Positions 1 to 8,099 of a stretch of 64,000 nt of DNA are shown here, one piece after another. The translations under genes were made by a program, and so were the position numbers. The DNA lies in contig NZ_MASU01000005.1 of the NCBI RefSeq assembly GCF_003202235.1, positions 1,426,001-1,490,000 on the forward strand, written 5' to 3'. Position 1 is the stretch's first letter. Each line of letters begins with the position of its first letter. The stretch is from Prauserella flavalba (GTDB lineage: Bacteria > Actinomycetota > Actinomycetes > Mycobacteriales > Pseudonocardiaceae). A model generated the notes under the pieces. That model had not been told where the DNA came from. It ran no database searches and was given only the letters and a program-made list of their open reading frames with translations.

Positions 1-92
1 ATCCGGGCAAGGGGCATCTGAGCACGCACGTCCACGAGGTCGCCGCCGACGTGCTCGCGTTCCTCGCGCCGGACGGGGACGGCGGCCCTTGA
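1..92 (+). CDS. alpha/beta-hydrolase, C-terminal fragment
   Basis: Only the last 29 codons are in the window (codons begin at base 3, TGA at 90-92), and the 5' end lies upstream. Nearly every codon ends in G or C, as in real genes here. The residues GHLSTHVHEVAADVLAFL resemble the end of alpha/beta hydrolases, where a Gly-His pair carries the catalytic His and a helix with a hydrophobic FL closes the fold. It converges on the next gene with a gap of 6 bp. The family call rests on a very short segment and could be wrong; the presence of a coding end is more certain. Confidence 0.5.
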   Translation, partial: PGKGHLSTHVHEVAADVLAFLAPDGDGGP

Positions 93-98
93 CCGTCC

Positions 99-989
99 TC
101 ATCGGACACCTGGAGACTCGCCCTTCCCCTGGAGCACCGTGTACAACGCCGCCTGGTTGAGCGGCCTGCGGTTCGCCGCCTGCTGGAACACCCGCGACCG
201 GGGGCCATGCACGAGCTCGTCCGCCCCCTCGCGGTCTCGATTCGGGGGCAGCTCATGCAGCACGACGGCCTCGGGCCTAGCGAGCGACAGCAGCGGACCG
301 TCCACCCGGAACGGTGGAGGCACGGAGGGCGCGGGGTCGCCCGTGGCAGGCCATCTCCCGGCGTACACCGCGCTCGCCTCGGCGACCGCCGCCCGCGGGT
401 ACCGCGTGAGCAGCACGCTGCTGCCCGTCGCGGTGGCGATCTCCCCCGCGGCCGCCACGCCGGCGGCGGCGGGTGGGCACTCCTCCGGTGTGGCGAGGAC
501 GACGTCCACTCCCGCGAGCGCGGCGGCCTGCGCGAGACTCACGGCGACGCCGTCACCGGGACCGACATAGGCGAGGTGCCTGCCGCCGAGGTCGTCGAAC
601 AGCTGCCGCAGGGTGAGGACGTCGGCGAGGCTCCGCAGCGGCAGGGCGTCGAGCACCGGCACGGTCGCGGCCGCCGCGAGCCGCGACAGGTCCTCGCCGG
701 GTAGGCCGTGGGTCACGATCACCGACCCATACGCGGACAGCGCACCGGCCGTGTCCTCGACGGGTTCGGCACAACCGGTGATCGTCGTCGGCACGCCGCC
801 GAGCTGCACCACGGCCGCGTCGAGGGACACGCGCGTGTGCGTCGACGGTGTGCCGAACCACAGCACCACCAGCTGGTTCTCCACCGCGTACGGGGTGCGG
901 CCCGGGTCGTGGACGTACAACTCCGCGAGGTTCAGCAGCCGTTGCGCGTCCTGAGGGCTCAGGTCGGCGGCGGTCAGCAGGTCCCTCAT
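99..989 (-). CDS. ornithine/aspartate carbamoyltransferase-like protein with altered active site
   Basis: The 296-aa protein has the two-lobed layout of the carbamoyltransferase family (usual length 300-340). The N-terminal carbamoyl-phosphate lobe has STHTRVS at about residues 49-55. The C-terminal lobe has HELPPNRD and then DELVHGPRSRVFQQAANR, which matches the end of ornithine carbamoyltransferase. Several catalytic residues differ from the family. STRTR is STHTR, the HPxQ motif of the first lobe appears as PLRS, and the HCLP loop is HELP with Glu for Cys. It is therefore a paralogue with a changed or lost reaction rather than clearly an ArgF/ArcB. Its ATG overlaps the phoU stop as ATGA, so the two are probably co-translated. 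The family assignment is firm and the activity is unknown. Confidence 0.75.
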   Translation of the reverse strand: MRDLLTAADLSPQDAQRLLNLAELYVHDPGRTPYAVENQLVVLWFGTPSTHTRVSLDAAVVQLGGVPTTITGCAEPVEDTAGALSAYGSVIVTHGLPGEDLSRLAAAATVPVLDALPLRSLADVLTLRQLFDDLGGRHLAYVGPGDGVAVSLAQAAALAGVDVVLATPEECPPAAAGVAAAGEIATATGSSVLLTRYPRAAVAEASAVYAGRWPATGDPAPSVPPPFRVDGPLLSLARPEAVVLHELPPNRDREGADELVHGPRSRVFQQAANRRPLNQAALYTVLQGKGESPGVR

Positions 990-1660
990 GGCTCGACCCC
1001 CAGCCGCCCGGTCCCGGAGGACCGGACGCGCGCGCCGGCGACGTAGGAGACCCGCTTGGCCAGCGAGACCGCGTGGTCGGCGTACCGCTCGTAGTAGCGG
1101 CCCAGCAGGGTCACGTCCATCGCGGTCGCGATGTCCACGCCCTCGGCGCCGCTGAGCAGCTGGCGGTAGAGCAACGCCTGCAGGTGGTCCAGCTCGTCGT
1201 CGTCCCGGTCGAGCTCGGCCGCGGCATCCGGGGCCCAGCTCAGCATCGCGTCCCTTGCCCCACCGGCCAGCCTGCCCGCCACCGCCCCCATCGCGGTGAT
1301 GGTGGGCCGCAACGAGCCGGGCACGACCTCACTCGGATACCGCTGCGCTGCCAGCTCGGCAACATGGCGGGCGAGCGTACCCATGCGAGCCAGATCGGCA
1401 CTCATTCGCAGCCCCGCGACGATCAGCCTGAGGTCGCGCGCCACCGGCTGCTGGCGGGCGAGCAGGCCGATCGCGCGCTGATCGAGCTCGTGGTGCTCGG
1501 CGGCCAGGGTCTGGTCGTCCGCGATGACCAGCTCCGCCAGTTCTCGGTCGGTGTCGAGCACGGCACGCGTGGCGCGCACCAGCGCGTCGTGCGCCGACTG
1601 GGTAAGCTCCACCAACCTTGCGCGGAAGGACGACAGCTCCTCGTGGTATACCTCGCGCAT
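986..1660 (-). CDS. phoU: PhoU family protein
   Basis: A 224-aa all-helical cytoplasmic protein of usual PhoU length with the two repeats of the family: an N-terminal helix MREVYHEELSSFRARLVELT, then RQQPVARDLRLIVAGLRMSADLARMG in repeat 1 (about 70-95) and the matching RYYERYADHAVSLAKRV near residues 188-204. The E/D-rich helix ends would be the metal-binding sites. PhoU normally links the Pst phosphate transporter to the PhoR kinase, but no pst or pho genes are nearby. Here it leads an apparent two-gene unit with the carbamoyltransferase-like gene (ATGA overlap). Upstream, between 1660 and 1827, lie GC palindromes that may be DevR operators, so its control may be tied to the dormancy regulon. 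Confidence 0.9.
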   Translation of the reverse strand: MREVYHEELSSFRARLVELTQSAHDALVRATRAVLDTDRELAELVIADDQTLAAEHHELDQRAIGLLARQQPVARDLRLIVAGLRMSADLARMGTLARHVAELAAQRYPSEVVPGSLRPTITAMGAVAGRLAGGARDAMLSWAPDAAAELDRDDDELDHLQALLYRQLLSGAEGVDIATAMDVTLLGRYYERYADHAVSLAKRVSYVAGARVRSSGTGRLGVEP

Positions 1661-1743
1661 CGGGTGACCTCACAGATCGCCGGGTTCGGGCGCCGGTGAA
1701 CGCCGTCACCTGCCTTGCTACTCCGGACGCGGCCGTCACGGCA

Positions 1744-1794
1744 GGGCCCAATGGGCCCCTGTTGGCCTCGGTGCCGAGGGACGAACGCCCCTGG
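1744..1794. promoter_or_regulatory. putative DevR-type operator sites
   Basis: Two palindromes lie in the divergent gap between phoU and the PRT-hydrolase gene. GGGCCCAATGGGCCC at 1744-1758 is perfect with a 3-nt centre. GAGGGACGAACGCCCCTGG at 1776-1794 is centred at 1784.5 and has the core GAC-GAAC-GCC seen in most gaps of this window. The second centre is 42 bp before the ATG at 1827. Assignment to DevR is inferred from the regulon genes and recurrence of the core. Confidence 0.5.
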
Positions 1795-1826
1795 CGGCCG
1801 GGACCACACACACGCACGATGGGGTC

Positions 1827-3170
1827 ATGCTCTTCCGCGATCGCGCGGATGCCGGACGGCGGCTCGCCGACCGGTTAATGCCGCTGCGCGGCGAGGACAT
1901 CGTGGTGCTCGGCCTGCCGCGCGGCGGCGTCCCCGTCGCGTTCGAGGTGGCCCGCGCGCTCGCCGCACCGCTGGACGTGATCATGGTCCGCAAACTCGGG
2001 GTCCCGTTCCAGCCGGAGCTGGCGATGGGCGCCGTGGGTGAGGACGGCGTGGAGGTGCTGGACTCGGACACGATGCATCTCTGCGGGGTCACGCCCGACG
2101 AGGCGGAACACATCGCGGCGGCGGAACGCGCCGAGTTGGCCGTCAGTGCGAGCCGGCTGCGGACCGTGCGGCCGAGGGTGCGGCTCGAGGGACGCATCGC
2201 GGTCGTCGTCGACGACGGCGTGGCCACCGGGTCGACGGCCAGTGCGGCGTGCCAGGTCGCCAGGGCGCACGGCGCCCGGCACGTCGTCCTCGCCGTGCCC
2301 GTGGCCTCGGCCGGTGCGCTGGCGCGGCTGCGGGAGGCGGCCGACACGGTGCTGTGCCTCGAGACACCACGGGACTTCCGGGCCGTCGGGCAGTGGTACC
2401 GGGATTTCGGGCAGACCGGCGACGACGAGGTGCTCGACCTCCTCCGCCTCGCGTCCGCCGCCGATCCCGCTCCTGATCTTGCGGCCCCGGCCGACCCGCC
2501 GCTGCGGGACGAGGAGGTGACGGTCCCGATCGGCGGGCGGCGCCTCTCCGGCCGTCTCGTCGTCCCCGAGCGGACGTCGGGGCTCGTGGTGTTCGCCCAC
2601 GGCAGCGGCAGCGGCAGGCACAGTCCCCGCAACCGGGTCGTCGCGCGGAGGCTCAACGACGCCGGGCTCGGGACCCTGTTGTTCGACCTGCTGACCGAAC
2701 GCGAGGAAACCGATCGAGGACTGGTCTTCGACGTGGGCCTGCTCGCCGCGCGGCTGGCCGAGGCTGCCGCATGGCTGCGCGCCCAGCCCGGCTGCGCGAC
2801 ACCTGGGCTGGGTTACTTCGGCGCCAGCACGGGTGCGGCGGCGGCTCTGGGAGCGGCTGCGGCCGACGACGGTGTCGGTGTCGGCGCGGTGGTCTCCCGC
2901 GGCGGCAGGCCCGACCTGGCGGCTGCGCTGTTGCCCGCCGTGCGCGCGCCGACGTTGCTCGTCGTCGGCAGTCGCGACAACACCGTGCTCGAACTGAACC
3001 GCCGGGCCCGCAAGCTCCTGCGCTGCCACAGTGAGCTGGCCGTCGTGCCGGGAGCCACGCACCTGTTCCGGGAGCCGGGCACGCTCGAGGAGGCCGCGCG
3101 GCTCGCCCGCGACTGGTTCCTGCGGTACCTCACGGAGAGCGAGCACGCGGGCTCAGTGTCGCGGGCGTAG
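1827..3170 (+). CDS. phosphoribosyltransferase - alpha/beta hydrolase fusion (Rv0571c type)
   Basis: 447 aa, two domains. Residues 1-215 are a type I phosphoribosyltransferase: GLPRGGVPVAFEVA near the start, then IAVVVDDGVATGSTA at about 130-145, the PRPP-binding acidic loop. Residues about 230-440 are a dienelactone-hydrolase-like fold with VFAHGSGSGRHSPRN (oxyanion region), YFGASTGAAAALG (nucleophile elbow with Ser in GAST) and a late GATHLF carrying the probable catalytic His. The same fusion is known as M. tuberculosis Rv0571c, a DosR-regulon member of unknown substrate. The ATG at 1827 has GGGG just upstream, and an operator-like palindrome is centred 42 bp before it. The 3' end overlaps the convergent ABC permease gene by 18 bp. 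Confidence 0.85.
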   Translation: MLFRDRADAGRRLADRLMPLRGEDIVVLGLPRGGVPVAFEVARALAAPLDVIMVRKLGVPFQPELAMGAVGEDGVEVLDSDTMHLCGVTPDEAEHIAAAERAELAVSASRLRTVRPRVRLEGRIAVVVDDGVATGSTASAACQVARAHGARHVVLAVPVASAGALARLREAADTVLCLETPRDFRAVGQWYRDFGQTGDDEVLDLLRLASAADPAPDLAAPADPPLRDEEVTVPIGGRRLSGRLVVPERTSGLVVFAHGSGSGRHSPRNRVVARRLNDAGLGTLLFDLLTEREETDRGLVFDVGLLAARLAEAAAWLRAQPGCATPGLGYFGASTGAAAALGAAAADDGVGVGAVVSRGGRPDLAAALLPAVRAPTLLVVGSRDNTVLELNRRARKLLRCHSELAVVPGATHLFREPGTLEEAARLARDWFLRYLTESEHAGSVSRA

Positions 3171-3902
3171 CGCGAGCCCGGACAACGCGGCGCAGCCGGC
3201 GAGAATCCCCAGCAGCACCAGCAGCTGCGGCCAGTTCACCCCGCGGCCGAGCCACGGATCCTGGATCGCGACGACGACGTGCTGCAGCGGCAGCGCCGTC
3301 CCGATCCGGTTCAGTACGCCACTGAGCGCCTCCGGGGGCGGCCCGCCGCCGGAGACCATCATCATCAAGAACCACAGGAGCACGCCGATGCCCTGCGCGG
3401 CCCTGGCCGTGGGCAACACCGCCCCGAGGAACAGGCCGACCGCCGAGAAGGTGAGCGTGCCCGCGAACACACCGGCCACCACACCCGGCCACGACACGGG
3501 CCAGTGGACACCGTAGGTGAGGCGGGCGAGCAGAACCAGCAGCACGCTGCCCGCGATCGTCACCGCGAACGCCGTCGCCAGCTGCGCGGTGATGATCGCG
3601 GCGACCGGCATCCTGGCCGCCTGGAACCGCCGCAGCACCCCGCGCTCCCGGTACGAGGCGATGTGCACGGGCAGGCCGATCAGGCCGAGCGACGCGATCA
3701 CCAGGCCCATGTAGGCGGGGGTGTAGTAGTCGAGCGGCCCGGCGCCACCGTAGAACTCGCCCTCCGGGTCGGGGGTGTTGCCGAAGACCTGCGCGAGCAC
3801 GTAAAGCAGGAGCACCGGCAGCGCGAGCGTGAACACCACCGTCACGGGCTCGCGGAGCAGCAGCTTCAGCTCGATCCAGGACAGGGTGCCTGCCACGCGC
3901 AT
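3153..3902 (-). CDS. ABC-2 type transporter permease
   Basis: 249 aa with about six hydrophobic segments, for example VTVVFTLALPVLLLYVLAQV, LVIASLGLIGLPVHIASY and the final LLVLLGILAGCAALSGLAL. The cytoplasmic ERGVLRRFQAARMP after segment 2 is typical of ABC-2 (DrrB/YadH-like) permeases. It pairs with the ATPase directly upstream: ATG (3900-3902) and the ATPase stop overlap as ATGA. Substrate is unknown; drug or lipid-like molecules are typical. The same open frame extends upstream to 4466, but that part reads out of frame through the ATPase gene, so the start at 3902 is chosen. The 3' end overlaps the convergent hydrolase gene. Confidence 0.88.
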   Translation of the reverse strand: MRVAGTLSWIELKLLLREPVTVVFTLALPVLLLYVLAQVFGNTPDPEGEFYGGAGPLDYYTPAYMGLVIASLGLIGLPVHIASYRERGVLRRFQAARMPVAAIITAQLATAFAVTIAGSVLLVLLARLTYGVHWPVSWPGVVAGVFAGTLTFSAVGLFLGAVLPTARAAQGIGVLLWFLMMMVSGGGPPPEALSGVLNRIGTALPLQHVVVAIQDPWLGRGVNWPQLLVLLGILAGCAALSGLALRPRH

Positions 3903-4816
3903 CAGGACTCCTCCCTCGCGGCGGCGACGAGCGAGAGGTACGCGTCCTCCAGGCTTCCCTGGCTGACCCGGAGCCCGGTGTCGCCGTACCCTCGGACCAC
4001 GAGCCAGTGCCCCAGCGCTGTCACCGAGCGAGCGCTGCCGCGCACCTCGATGACACCGTCGTGGCACGTGACGTCGGCGACGCCGGGCAGCGCCCGCAGC
4101 CCGCCGGTGTCGAGGGCGGCCGGCGCGGACAACCGCACGACACTGCCGCCGCCCCTGCGCTCGATCAGGCCCGCGGGCGTGTCCACCTCCACGATCCGCC
4201 CGTTGACGAGCACGGCGACCCGGTCGCAGAGCCGTTCGACCTCGTCCATGAAATGGGTGACGAGCACGATCGTGGCGCCGTCGGCGCGGACTCGTTCGAT
4301 GAGCCGCCACGCCTCCCGCCGCGCCGCCGGGTCCAGACCCGTGGTCATCTCGTCGAGGAACACCAGCCGGGGACGCGACACCAGCGCGAGCGCCACGAAC
4401 AATCGCTGCCGTTGCCCGCCCGAGAGGCTGGAGAACGCGGCGCCGCGTTTGGCCGACAGTCCCCATTCCGCGATGAGGCCGGGCTCGTCGACGGGATCGG
4501 GCGCCAACGACGCGAACAGGTGCACGGCCTCGCCGACGGTGATCCGGTCAGGCAGGGTCGATTCCTGCAACTGGGATCCGATGAGCCTGCGCACGGCGCC
4601 CCGCTGCTCATGTGGATCCACCCCGAACACCCTCACCCGGCCGGAGTCAGGACGGCGCAGCGCCTGGGCGCATTCGGCCGTGGTTGTCTTGCCGGAGCCG
4701 TTGGGCCCGATGAGGCCGAAGATCTCGCCCTCGGCCACGTCGAAACCGACGTCGTCGACGGCGACGACCGCGCCGTAGCATTTGCGCAGTCCCTCGACAA
4801 GCAAGGCCGTGGACAT
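3902..4816 (-). CDS. ABC transporter ATP-binding protein (ABC-2 exporter)
   Basis: 304-aa ATPase of the DrrA/CcmA type. Walker A is GPNGSGKTTT at about residues 37-46, the signature is LSGGQRQRL at about 130-138, Walker B is LVFLDEMTTGLDP and the switch His is in VLVTHFMDE. Walker B carries Met after the catalytic Glu (DEMTTG rather than DEPTTG), which is known in some members. A C-terminal extension of about 85 residues follows the ABC domain. It is the motor for the permease overlapping its 3' end, and lies 18 bp downstream of a LiaF-like gene, suggesting a three-gene envelope-stress/export unit. ATG at 4816 has no strong ribosome site, which fits coupling to the upstream gene. Confidence 0.9.
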   Translation of the reverse strand: MSTALLVEGLRKCYGAVVAVDDVGFDVAEGEIFGLIGPNGSGKTTTAECAQALRRPDSGRVRVFGVDPHEQRGAVRRLIGSQLQESTLPDRITVGEAVHLFASLAPDPVDEPGLIAEWGLSAKRGAAFSSLSGGQRQRLFVALALVSRPRLVFLDEMTTGLDPAARREAWRLIERVRADGATIVLVTHFMDEVERLCDRVAVLVNGRIVEVDTPAGLIERRGGGSVVRLSAPAALDTGGLRALPGVADVTCHDGVIEVRGSARSVTALGHWLVVRGYGDTGLRVSQGSLEDAYLSLVAAAREES

Positions 4817-4834
4817 CGATGCCTGCCGAGGCCG

Positions 4835-5494
4835 CTACTTCGGCTCGTTGGCCACGTCGACACCGCCGAGCACGGCGGTGGCGTTGATCTTGAGCAACGG
4901 CGCGTCCGCCGGCAGCACTCCGTCTCCATCGGTCTTGTCGTCGAACCCGCCCAGCACCGGCAGTCCGCCGAGCTCCACCCGCCAGTCCTTGGGCACCAGC
5001 ACGTCCACACCGCCGCAGAAGGCCAGTGCGTCGACGGTGGCGGTGGCGGCCCCGTCGATGTGGGCCTGCCGCAGATCCAGCGTCGCGCCACCGAAGATCG
5101 CGGACACGTCCGCGTGGTGGAGGTGTTTGGACCGGTCGACCGTCTTGGCGCCGCCGAACAGCACGATCGACTCCCCCGGACCGGCACCGCGCGGCCGCAG
5201 TGCCCCGATGAGCAGTGCCGCGCCCAGCACGAACAGCAGCGCGGGCCAGAACAGGTCCTCGTCCGTCCACTGTTGCTCGCCCGCGAGCAATGCGACGCCC
5301 ACCACCGTGATGACCACGGGTGCGAACGTGATCCTGCGCTGGGCCCACATCGCGGAAAGGCCTACCCCGATCACCGCCACCGGCCACCAGCGCCCGATCG
5401 TCGAGCTCGCCTCCAGCACGCCCGCGGCGTCCAGGATCGCGAACAGGCCCACCGCGAGAAGTACCAGGCCCAGCCACAACCGCACGATCTTCAT
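4835..5494 (-). CDS. LiaF-like membrane protein (cell-wall-active antibiotic response domain)
   Basis: 219 aa. Residues 1-100 hold about four transmembrane helices: MKIVRLWLGLVLLAVGLFAI, a helix around WWPVAVIGVGLSAMW, FAPVVITVVGVALLAG and FWPALLFVLGAALLIGAL. The C-terminal 110 residues form the soluble LiaF/DUF2154-type beta domain, with repeats such as SIVLFGGAKTV, DVSAIFGGATLDLRQ, ALAFCGGVDVLVPKDW and ATAVLGGVDV. LiaF homologues damp envelope-stress two-component systems, but no LiaRS pair is next to it. A strong TAGGAGGTG ribosome site supports ATG 5494. It heads the apparent operon with the ABC ATPase and permease. Confidence 0.85.
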   Translation of the reverse strand: MKIVRLWLGLVLLAVGLFAILDAAGVLEASSTIGRWWPVAVIGVGLSAMWAQRRITFAPVVITVVGVALLAGEQQWTDEDLFWPALLFVLGAALLIGALRPRGAGPGESIVLFGGAKTVDRSKHLHHADVSAIFGGATLDLRQAHIDGAATATVDALAFCGGVDVLVPKDWRVELGGLPVLGGFDDKTDGDGVLPADAPLLKINATAVLGGVDVANEPK

Positions 5495-5591
5495 GACGCA
5501 CCTCCTACCGTGCCGAATCGCCGGCGTTTCCGGCTGCCCGCAGCGTCCCGCGGGGCCGCACCGGGCTCCAGTGCCGTCGGGCCTGTTTCGC

Positions 5592-5668
5592 GGGGACCTT
5601 CGCCACCCCGGCGCCGGGCGGGTCCGGAGATGGCGTTGTGCCCGGTGCCCGAGGGCCGATCGGCACTG
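5592..5668. promoter_or_regulatory. putative DevR-type operators before treT
   Basis: GGGGACCTTCGCCACC at 5592-5607 (core GAC-CTTC-GCC, centre 5599.5) and GAGGGCCGATCGGCACTG at 5651-5668 (core GCC-GATC-GGC, centre 5659.5). The second is 72 bp before the GTG start of treT. Both lie in the 237-bp divergent gap with the LiaF-like gene; I see nothing else coding in this gap. Confidence 0.5.
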
Positions 5669-5731
5669 TCGCCCGCACCGGTCTCCGTCCTGCAATAGGG
5701 AGACGCATCTGAGGACGGGTGGGGTGGAACT

Positions 5732-7156
5732 GTGCTGCAGACCGTGGATGTCGGCCGGATGTCGGTGTCGTCGTACCGGTCGCAGGTGCCCGCGCAGATC
5801 ATGGACCCGTTGTTCGACATCGCGCGCGGGCTCGAGGGTGCGCGCGTGCTCCACCTGAGCGCGACGCCGTACGGCGGCGGTGTCTCCGAGCTGCTGCGCT
5901 CGGCCGTGCCGCTCTACAACGACCTCGGCGTGGCCGCGACGTGGAAGATCATCAGCGGCACCGAGCCGTTCTTCGCCGTCACCAAGAAGATCCACAACGG
6001 ACTGCAGGGCGGCAGCCAGCCGATCTCCCCCGCCGACCGCCTGCTGTACGAGGAGACGTCGAGACGCAACGCGGACGAGCTGCTGGCCGACGACGGATTC
6101 GGCGACTACGACTTCGTCATCGTGCACGACCCGCAGCCCATCGCCGTCAGGTCCTCTCTGGACGGTATGAAGGCGTCGTGGGTGTGGCGCTGCCACATCG
6201 ACACCTCGGAACCGGATCCGGACACCTGGAGCTACCTCAGCGGCTTCGTCGGCCACTACGACGCGACCGTGTTCACCATGAGCGGCTTCGTGCCACCGGA
6301 CCTCTCCCCCGCCCGGGTCGACATCATCCCGCCCGCCATCGATCCGCTGAGCCCCAAGAACATGTCGCTGGACGACCGCACCGCGCACGCCGTGCTGAAC
6401 TGGATCGGCATCGAACCCGGCGAACCGCTCATCACCCAGGTGTCGCGCTTCGACTCCTGGAAGGACCCGCTGGGCGTGATCGAGGCCTACCGGATCGTCC
6501 GGGAGAAGATCCCCAGCCTGCAACTGGCGCTCGTCGGGTCGATGGCGCTCGACGACCCCGAGGCGTGGGCCGTGTACGCCACCATCAGCGAGGAGTCGCG
6601 GGCCGACCCCGCCATCCACGTGTTCACCAACCTGACCGGCGTCGGCAACATCGAGGTCAACGCCTTCCAGCGCATGTCGGCGGTCATGGTGCAGAAGTCC
6701 ATCAGGGAGGGTTTCGGCCTGGTGGTCTCCGAGGCGATGTGGAAGGGCACTCCCGTCGTGGCGGGCCGGGCGGGTGGCATCCCGCTCCAGGTCGCCGACG
6801 ACAGCGGCGGCCTGCTCGTCGACTCGGTGCCCGCCTGCGCCGACGCCCTGCTCACCCTGCTCTCGGATCCCGGCCTCGCCGCCGGGCTGGGCGCGGCCGG
6901 CCGCGAACGGGTGCGGCGCCACTTCCTGCTACCCCGGCTGCTGCTCGACGAGCTGACGCTCCTCGACGGGCTCGCCCACGGAGATCCGCCCGGTGCCCTG
7001 ATGGCGCGAACGCCGTTCCGCGACCCGGTGTGCGGCATGACCACGACGGCCGGTGATCCCGAGCTGACCCTGCACGAGGACGGCAGGCGGCACCGCTTCT
7101 GCTCGCGGCGTTGCCGGGACGTCTTCCTCCGCGACCTCGCCGGGGCACCAGCGTGA
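5732..7156 (+). CDS. treT: trehalose glycosyltransferring synthase (TreT) with C-terminal YHS domain
   Basis: 474 aa. Residues 1-420 are a GT-B (family GT4) retaining glycosyltransferase like TreT, which makes trehalose from NDP-glucose and glucose. The N-terminal lobe begins VLHLSATPYGGGVSELLRS, and the C-terminal lobe has SIREGFGLVVSEAMWKGTPV with the E-x7-E nucleotide-sugar site. Residues about 429-470 add a YHS/TRASH-like metal-binding domain: DPVCGM then RFCSRRCRDVF, giving three Cys. That domain is not part of ordinary TreT. GTG at 5732 follows GGGGTGGA. The galT-like gene overlaps its stop as GTGA. Trehalose synthesis fits a dormancy role; the YHS part could sense or bind a metal (inference). 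Confidence 0.82.
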   Translation: MLQTVDVGRMSVSSYRSQVPAQIMDPLFDIARGLEGARVLHLSATPYGGGVSELLRSAVPLYNDLGVAATWKIISGTEPFFAVTKKIHNGLQGGSQPISPADRLLYEETSRRNADELLADDGFGDYDFVIVHDPQPIAVRSSLDGMKASWVWRCHIDTSEPDPDTWSYLSGFVGHYDATVFTMSGFVPPDLSPARVDIIPPAIDPLSPKNMSLDDRTAHAVLNWIGIEPGEPLITQVSRFDSWKDPLGVIEAYRIVREKIPSLQLALVGSMALDDPEAWAVYATISEESRADPAIHVFTNLTGVGNIEVNAFQRMSAVMVQKSIREGFGLVVSEAMWKGTPVVAGRAGGIPLQVADDSGGLLVDSVPACADALLTLLSDPGLAAGLGAAGRERVRRHFLLPRLLLDELTLLDGLAHGDPPGALMARTPFRDPVCGMTTTAGDPELTLHEDGRRHRFCSRRCRDVFLRDLAGAPA

Positions 7157-8076
7157 CGGCGGAGTTCCGCCAGGACCCGCTCACCGGCGCGCTGGCCGCA
7201 CTGGCGCCCGGCAGAGCCGGCCGTCCCCACGGCACCCCTGGAGCCGCGTGCCCGTTCTGCCCCGGCCCCGGCGAGGACACGCCACCCGAGACGTGGCGGC
7301 TGGCCGCGGCCGACGGCACGTGGCGCGTACGCGCCGTGCGCAACCGCTACCCCATCGCGGACGGGCACGAGGTGGTCATCGAGTCCCCCCGCCACGACTG
7401 GGACCTCGCCACGGCCACCACCGACGAGGCCGCCGACCTGTTGTCGGCCTGGCAGCACCGGCACCGCGCGCTGCGCCCCGGTGCGGCGCAGGTGGTGGTG
7501 TACCGCAACCACGGAGCCGCGGCGGGCGCTTCGCTGAGCCACCCGCATTCCCAGCTGGTCACGCTGCCGGTGCTGGCGCCGGCGACCCGGCTGGCGATCA
7601 CGCGGCAGCGGGACCACTACGTCCGGCACGGCACGCCGCTCGCGATCGACGTCGCGGCACACGCCCTGCGGTCCGGCACCCGCGTCGTGCACGCCGACCA
7701 GCACACCACGACGTTCATCCCGTTCGCACCCACGTCCGGCTTCGAACTCAGGATCGTGCCCGCGAGCCCGCGCGCCGACTTCGCGGACGTACCCGGCGAC
7801 GAGCTCGTCCACGTCGCGGAGGCGCTGCGCGCGGCGCTCGCCGCACTGCGCGAGGCGCTCGCGGACCCGGCCTACAACCTCGTCGTGGACACCGCACCCG
7901 TGGGCCGCGAGGACGCCGCCCACCTGTGCTGGTCGCTCGGCGTGGTGCCCCGGCTCAGCACCCCTGCGGGGCTGGAGCTGGCCACGGGAGTGCCCGTGGT
8001 CACCACGGCGCCGGAGGAGGCCGCGGCGCGGCTGCGTGCCCTGCACCGGATGCGGGCGCCCGCCGCGCGCGGCTGA
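7153..8076 (+). CDS. galT: galactose-1-phosphate uridylyltransferase-like (GalT, HIT superfamily)
   Basis: 307 aa from a GTG that overlaps the treT stop. Zinc ligands CPFC occur at about residues 34-37, and the catalytic HIT motif HPHSQL near residue 136 contains the His that forms the uridylyl-enzyme. Phosphate- and sugar-contact segments are NRYPIADGHEV and FIPFAPTSGFELRIVP. It transfers UMP between UDP-glucose and galactose-1-phosphate or a related sugar phosphate. Members of this family outside galactose operons may act on other sugars, and there is no galK/galE here. Pairing with TreT suggests it feeds or recovers nucleotide sugars for trehalose synthesis (inference). An in-frame ATG at 7111 exists, but it would lie inside treT. 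Confidence 0.82.
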   Translation: MTAEFRQDPLTGALAALAPGRAGRPHGTPGAACPFCPGPGEDTPPETWRLAAADGTWRVRAVRNRYPIADGHEVVIESPRHDWDLATATTDEAADLLSAWQHRHRALRPGAAQVVVYRNHGAAAGASLSHPHSQLVTLPVLAPATRLAITRQRDHYVRHGTPLAIDVAAHALRSGTRVVHADQHTTTFIPFAPTSGFELRIVPASPRADFADVPGDELVHVAEALRAALAALREALADPAYNLVVDTAPVGREDAAHLCWSLGVVPRLSTPAGLELATGVPVVTTAPEEAAARLRALHRMRAPAARG

Positions 8077-8099
8077 CCGTCGTGGCGAAGGAGCGCGGT

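Noticed and set aside
4835-6922. A 695-residue reading for the LiaF-like gene
   Set aside because: Only the last 219 residues look real; the rest is antisense to treT, and a TAGGAGGTG site decides ATG 5494.
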